From JAJPKK01 sp963781195 (GTDB lineage: Bacteria; Pseudomonadota; Alphaproteobacteria; Rhizobiales; Xanthobacteraceae), in contig CAWAEZ010000016.1 in the NCBI GenBank assembly GCA_963781195.1, positions 1 to 64,000 of the forward strand: DNA of 64,000 bases, given 5' to 3'. Shown one piece after another: positions 60,142 through 64,000 of this stretch. The notes beneath the pieces were generated by a model. That model did no database searches and was not told where the DNA came from. It saw nothing but the letters and a program-made list of their open reading frames with translations. The position numbers and the translations under genes are program-made. The number at the start of each line of letters is the position of its first letter. Within the stretch, counting starts at the first letter, position 1.

Positions 60142-60281
60142 CGGTGCCGGTTGCCGAAGCCGCCAGCTCCTGGCTTCGCCCAAGGGCGTTGCCCGCCATA
60201 ATTCCCCGTTCCAGATTGCCCTTGCCGCGCAATTGCGCTAAGCCCCAAAGCCATTCCGGGTGCAGCACGTTGGAGGGATTG

Positions 60282-60572
60282 ATGGCCGATCACGGCGAAC
60301 TTGAATACGCAACCGCTGAAGGCAACGACCTTCCTGCTCACGAGGCGACCTACGAGGGCTTCACCCACTTCGTCGTCATCGGCACCATCCATGTGATCAC
60401 CGTGGTGGTCGGCCTCGCCATCGGCGGCGCGCTCGGCCACTGGCTGCTCTGTTCCTTGGTGGTCATCGCCGCCACCATTGCGGCCGGCCTGTCCGCCTGG
60501 ACCGGATCGCGCCTCCCCGGCGCCGTCGTGCTGGTGCTGTCTCTGCTCACCCTGCTGCTTTCTGCCCATTAG
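60282..60572 (+). CDS. aa3-type cytochrome c oxidase subunit IV-like protein
   Basis: A 96-residue protein matching the bacterial aa3-oxidase subunit IV family (COX4_pro_2): EGFTHFVVIGTIHVITVVVGLAIGG with the conserved His, and two further hydrophobic segments (LLCSLVVIAATIAAGL and AVVLVLSLLTLLLSA), longer than the classical one-helix form. TTGGAGGGATTG precedes ATG 60282. In rhizobia this gene commonly precedes pntAA, as here with 47 bp between them. Confidence 0.85.
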   Translation: MADHGELEYATAEGNDLPAHEATYEGFTHFVVIGTIHVITVVVGLAIGGALGHWLLCSLVVIAATIAAGLSAWTGSRLPGAVVLVLSLLTLLLSAH

Positions 60573-60619
60573 TCAGAGGCCGGGACCCTGGCCGGTCGCC
60601 ACTGCGGGAGACGGCGTGA

Positions 60620-61747
60620 ATGCGCATCTTTGTAGCGCGTGAAAGCGATGCGGCGGAGCCGCGGGTCGCCGCCACGCCGGAAACCGTCAAGAAGCTGATG
60701 GCGCTCGGCGCCGAGGTTACGGTCGCGCCGGGGGCCGGGGTAAAATCCGGCGTTCTCGATGCCGACTACGAGGCTGCCGGCGCCACCGTGGCGGACGGCG
60801 CCCGGGACGCCGACGTGGTGCTGCGGGTGCGCCGCCCCACCGAGGCGGAGGTCGCCGGCTACAAGCCCGGCGCGCTGGTGATCGCCATCATGGACCCATT
60901 CGGGAACGATGCCGCCCTCGCCGCCATGGCGAAGGCCGGCGTGACCGCGTTCGCCATGGAGCTAATGCCGCGCATCACCCGGGCGCAGAGCATGGACGTG
61001 CTGTCGTCCCAGGCGAACCTGGCGGGCTACCGTGCCGTGATCGACGGCGCCGCCGAATACGGCCGCGCCCTGCCGATGATGATGACGGCGGCCGGCACCG
61101 TCCCCGCCGCCAAGGTGTTCGTCATGGGGGCCGGCGTCGCCGGTCTGCAGGCGATCGCGACGGCGCGCCGGCTCGGCGCCGTGGTGACCGCGACCGACGT
61201 GCGGCCCGCCGCCAAGGAGCAGGTCCAGAGCCTCGGAGCGAAATTCGTTGCCGTCGAGGACGACGAATTCAAGCAAGCCGAGACAGCCGGCGGCTACGCC
61301 AAGGAAATGTCCAAGGAATACCGTGCCAAGCAGGCCGCGCTGGTCGCCGAGCACATCAAGAAGCAGGACATCGTCGTCACGACGGCGCTGATCCCCGGGC
61401 GCCCGGCGCCGCGGCTGATCTCGGCGGACATGGTCGCGTCGATGCGTCCCGGCTCGGTGATCGTCGATCTCGCGGTCGAGCGCGGCGGCAATGTCGAAGG
61501 CGCCAGGCCGGGCGAACTCGCCGACGTCAACGGCGTCAAAATCGTCGGCTACAGCAATCCGGGCCGGCTCGCCGCCTCGGCCTCGAGCCTCTATGCCAGG
61601 AACCTGTACGCGTTCTTCGATATCCTGGTCGACAAGAAGACCAAGGCGCTCGCGGTGAACTACGACGACGATATCGTCAAGGCGACGCTGCTCACCCGCG
61701 ACGGCGCCGTGGTCCATCCGAATTTCCAGCCGAAATCCGCCGCCTGA
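60620..61747 (+). CDS. pntAA: NAD(P) transhydrogenase subunit alpha, part 1
   Basis: A 375-residue soluble NAD(H)-binding subunit. Motifs: RIFVARESDAAEPRVAATPETV, SQANLAGYRAVIDGA, the Rossmann motif KVFVMGAGVAGLQAIATARRLGAVVTATDVRP, the mobile loop (GGYAKEMSKEYR) and VVTTALIPGRPAPRLIS. With PntAB and PntB it couples hydride transfer from NADH to NADP+ to proton entry, supplying NADPH. First of three pnt genes. Confidence 0.95.
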   Translation: MRIFVARESDAAEPRVAATPETVKKLMALGAEVTVAPGAGVKSGVLDADYEAAGATVADGARDADVVLRVRRPTEAEVAGYKPGALVIAIMDPFGNDAALAAMAKAGVTAFAMELMPRITRAQSMDVLSSQANLAGYRAVIDGAAEYGRALPMMMTAAGTVPAAKVFVMGAGVAGLQAIATARRLGAVVTATDVRPAAKEQVQSLGAKFVAVEDDEFKQAETAGGYAKEMSKEYRAKQAALVAEHIKKQDIVVTTALIPGRPAPRLISADMVASMRPGSVIVDLAVERGGNVEGARPGELADVNGVKIVGYSNPGRLAASASSLYARNLYAFFDILVDKKTKALAVNYDDDIVKATLLTRDGAVVHPNFQPKSAA

Positions 61748-61754
61748 GGTGCCC

Positions 61755-62192
61755 ATGGCAACGATCAGTCCCGAGGAAGCCGCCAACCTCGCCCAAGCCG
61801 CCGCCGCAGTGGCCCGCCGGGCCGCCGACGCGGCGCAGGGCTATGCCGACGCCGCCGCCGTTGGCGCGCACGCGGTCACCGGCGGAGCGATCGATCCGTT
61901 CGTGTTCCGGCTGTCGATCTTCGTGCTGGCGGTGTTCGTGGGCTACTACGTGGTGTGGGCGGTCACGCCGGCGCTGCACACGCCACTGATGTCGGTCACC
62001 AACGCGATCTCCTCGGTGATCGTGGTCGGCGCGCTGCTGGCGGTCGGGGTGTCCCTGGTCGGGGCGGACGGTGGATCGGTGGTGGCCCGCGCGTTCGGCT
62101 TCGTCGCGCTGGTGTTCGCCTCGATCAATATTTTCGGCGGCTTTCTGGTCACCCAGCGCATGCTGGCGATGTACCAGAAGAAAACCAAGTGA
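61755..62192 (+). CDS. pntAB: NAD(P) transhydrogenase subunit alpha, part 2
   Basis: A 145-residue protein. An Ala-rich lead (EEAANLAQAAAAVARRAADAA) precedes three to four membrane helices with the conserved FVGYYVVWAVTPALHTPLMSVTNAISSVIVVGALL and SINIFGGFLVTQRMLAMYQKK. ATG 61755 follows the AGGT of the previous stop region by few bases; gap to pntAA is 7 bp. It forms part of the proton channel. Confidence 0.94.
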   Translation: MATISPEEAANLAQAAAAVARRAADAAQGYADAAAVGAHAVTGGAIDPFVFRLSIFVLAVFVGYYVVWAVTPALHTPLMSVTNAISSVIVVGALLAVGVSLVGADGGSVVARAFGFVALVFASINIFGGFLVTQRMLAMYQKKTK

Positions 62193-62274
62193 ACGGCGCT
62201 CGTTTCGATGACGTCGGCGCGGCCCGAGGGACGGCAATGCACGGGACGACGCCCGCGATGAAGGTCATCTCCCC

Positions 62275-63672
62275 ATGAACGAAAATCTGGCCGCCCTGCT
62301 CTATCTCGTTGCCGGGGTGCTCTTCATCCTGGCGCTGCGCGGCCTGTCGAGCCCGGTATCGAGCCGGCGCGGCAACATGTTCGGCATGATCGGCATGACG
62401 ATCGCGGTGCTCACCACGCTCGCCGCCCATCCGCCGGCGGGATTCGGTGCGTGGACGCTGGTGCTGGTCGGCCTCGGGATCGGCGGCGGCACCGGCGCGG
62501 TGATCGCGCGGCGGGTGCCGATGACCTCGATGCCGGAGCTGGTGGCGGCGTTCCATTCGCTGGTCGGCATGGCTGCGGTGCTGGTCGCCGCCGGCGCTTT
62601 CTATGCACCGGCCGCGTTCGGCATCGGCACGCCGGGCGCGATCCACCGGGCGAGCCTCGTCGAGATGTCGCTCGGGGTCGCGATCGGCGCCATCACCTTC
62701 ACCGGCTCGGTGATCGCGTTCCTCAAGCTGTCCGGGCGGATGAGCGGCGCGCCGATCCTGCTGCCGATGCGCCATTACATCAACGGCGCCGTCGCCGGGC
62801 TCTTGATCTTCTTCGTTTGGGGCTTCGTGGTGTCCCAGAGCCCGGTCGACTTCTGGCTGGTCGCCTTCCTGTCATTCGCGCTCGGCGCACTCATCATCGT
62901 CCCGATCGGCGGCGCCGACATGCCGGTGGTCATCTCGATGCTCAATTCCTATTCGGGATGGGCCGCCGCCGGCATCGGTTTCACGCTGGGCAATTCGGCG
63001 CTGATCATCACCGGGGCATTGGTCGGCTCGTCCGGTGCGATCCTGTCCTACATCATGTGCAAGGGCATGAACCGCAACTTCTTCGCGGTGATCCTGGGCG
63101 GATTCGGCGGCGAAGTCGCCGGCCCGGCGTCGGGCGGAGAGGCGAGGCCCGTCAAGCTCGGCTCGGCCGAGGACGCCGCCTTCATCATGAAGAACTCCAG
63201 CAAGGTCATCATCGTGCCGGGCTACGGCATGGCGGTCGCCCAGGCCCAGCACGCTTTGCGCGACATGGCCGACAAGCTCAAGGCGGAAGGCGTCGAGGTC
63301 AAATACGCGATCCACCCGGTGGCGGGCCGCATGCCCGGCCACATGAACGTGCTGCTCGCGGAAGCCAACGTGCCCTATGACGAGGTGTTCGAGCTGGAGG
63401 ACATCAATTCCGAGTTCGCTCAGGCCGATGTCGCCTACGTCATCGGCGCGAACGACGTCACCAACCCGGCCGCCGAGGACGATCCGAAGTCGCCGATCTA
63501 CGGCATGCCCGTGCTCCAGGTGTGGAAGGCGGGCACCGTCATGTTCAACAAGCGCTCGCTCGCCTCGGGCTATGCCGGCATCGACAATCCGTTGTTCTAC
63601 CGCGACAACACCATGATGTTGCTCGGCGACGCCAAGAAGATGACCGAGGAGATCGCCAAGGCGCTGGGCTGA
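62275..63672 (+). CDS. pntB: NAD(P) transhydrogenase subunit beta
   Basis: A 465-residue protein. N-terminal eight to nine membrane helices (LLYLVAGVLFILALRGLSSPVSSRRGN, SFHSLVGMAAVLVAAGAF, GADMPVVISMLNSYSGWAAAGIGFTL) form the channel; the C-terminal 180 residues bind NADP(H) with IVPGYGMAVAQAQHALRDMADKL, HPVAGRMPGHMNVLLAEANVPYD and VIGANDVTNPAAEDDPKSPIYGMPVLQVWKA. Complete at both ends; an 82-bp gap separates it from pntAB. Confidence 0.95.
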   Translation: MNENLAALLYLVAGVLFILALRGLSSPVSSRRGNMFGMIGMTIAVLTTLAAHPPAGFGAWTLVLVGLGIGGGTGAVIARRVPMTSMPELVAAFHSLVGMAAVLVAAGAFYAPAAFGIGTPGAIHRASLVEMSLGVAIGAITFTGSVIAFLKLSGRMSGAPILLPMRHYINGAVAGLLIFFVWGFVVSQSPVDFWLVAFLSFALGALIIVPIGGADMPVVISMLNSYSGWAAAGIGFTLGNSALIITGALVGSSGAILSYIMCKGMNRNFFAVILGGFGGEVAGPASGGEARPVKLGSAEDAAFIMKNSSKVIIVPGYGMAVAQAQHALRDMADKLKAEGVEVKYAIHPVAGRMPGHMNVLLAEANVPYDEVFELEDINSEFAQADVAYVIGANDVTNPAAEDDPKSPIYGMPVLQVWKAGTVMFNKRSLASGYAGIDNPLFYRDNTMMLLGDAKKMTEEIAKALG

Positions 63673-63843
63673 CACGCGCCGACCGGCCAACTGTTCCCAG
63701 TGGAACCGGTAAGCCCTTGTTTTTGAGTCGATCTTGTACGAGAAGGCTGCACCTTTTCGCGTTCATGCTCTAAGATCACCAGCCATCCGAGCGATCGCGA
63801 TCCCGCGTAACGGGCTTGCAAATCAGCTCGAGCCAGAGAGAGC

Positions 63844-64000
63844 ATGGTTCCGATACGTTTCAGGCAATCCGGGCGTTTCATGCCATCCGGACCCGGCATG
63901 GTGCGGGATCGGTGCAACGCGGGGGCTGCGCGGCGCCCTGCGGTCCTGAACCTGCCGGCCGCCCGCATTGCCGCGGCGCTGGTCGCGCTGGCCGGTCTTG
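63844..64000 (+). CDS. 5' part of an unidentified gene, possibly a membrane protein
   Basis: ATG 63844 follows AGAGAGAG and the frame stays open to the window end. The first 33 residues are basic and polar; then LNLPAARIAAALVALAGL begins a hydrophobic helix. A start of this sort (NLP then a helix) is seen in rhomboid-family proteases, but too little is visible to assign. GTG 63901 is an alternative start. The preceding 170 bp after pntB hold no other gene. Confidence 0.4.
   Translation, partial: MVPIRFRQSGRFMPSGPGMVRDRCNAGAARRPAVLNLPAARIAAALVALAGL

Noticed and set aside
59928..60569. Upstream extension of the sensor kinase through the repeat array
   Set aside because: The extension translates the 23-bp repeats and antisense of the oxidase subunit gene; the kinase begins with its first membrane helix at 59927.

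Overview
The window is GC-rich chromosomal DNA from an alphaproteobacterium, most likely a Rhizobiales member of the Bradyrhizobium/Xanthobacteraceae type. Supporting genes are gapR (DUF2312), a split pntAA-pntAB-pntB transhydrogenase behind an aa3-oxidase subunit IV gene, a D-tartrate dehydratase very like the characterised Bradyrhizobium enzyme, RopB/Omp25-type porin-like proteins, DUF1036, DUF1244 and a DUF882 protein with a long Pro/Ala tail. No phage, transposase, CRISPR array or rRNA was found. This looks like core and near-core genome with a few accessory modules.

Layout. 1-5 kb: the 3' part of a tRNA-Val, a decayed DUF1697 gene coupled to a YdeI/OmdA gene, an outer-membrane barrel protein, an unusual tRNA-Phe, and two paralogous secreted NHL propellers. 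5-14 kb: a transglutaminase; a TetR regulator facing a PspA-YiaAB-(LplT/PlsC/Aas fusion) operon across three copies of a TGAAC-N3-GTTCA operator; a GntP permease; a 2OG-oxygenase-like protein. 14-24 kb: a small secreted protein behind a perfect 22-bp palindrome, a ClC channel, a CHASE3 hybrid kinase, a GFA protein, a patatin, a J-domain protein and a Rieske ferredoxin. 23-26 kb: a tightly packed four-gene operon (SUMF1-like, exported protein, substrate-binding protein without a signal peptide, cupin). 26-29 kb: a duplicated DUF4399 protein and a secreted caspase-fold protein.

28-36 kb: tartrate/glycerate metabolism (D-tartrate dehydratase, 2-hydroxyacid dehydrogenase, glycerate kinase, pyruvate kinase) interleaved with gapR and DUF1244. 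36-44 kb: small exported and membrane proteins, two alpha/beta hydrolases, a TPR protein, ribosomal protein bL36, an outer-membrane-like protein and a CMD-fold protein. 43-50 kb: envelope remodelling (frameshifted DUF882 protein, YkuD L,D-transpeptidase) and a sigma-54 response regulator. 50-54 kb: oligoendopeptidase F with a histone-H1-like N-terminus, an AbrB-Doc toxin-antitoxin module with a promoter/operator readable by eye, and an ABC1-family kinase. 54-60 kb: a YdcZ transporter, an ArsB-like transporter, an exported OB-type protein behind a near-consensus -24/-12 promoter, and its probable regulators (NtrC-like regulator plus sensor kinase). The kinase is separated from the downstream operon by an array of 23-bp repeats, each carrying a small dyad. 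60-64 kb: cytochrome oxidase subunit IV, pntAA-pntAB-pntB, and the start of another gene.

Main themes are envelope stress and lipid turnover, two sigma-54-linked regulatory systems, and organic acid catabolism. The best leads are the 23-bp dyad array with the sigma-54 circuit, the TetR-PspA-acyltransferase operon, and the SUMF1/signal-less binding protein/cupin operon. All family assignments come from reading motifs; no database search was run.
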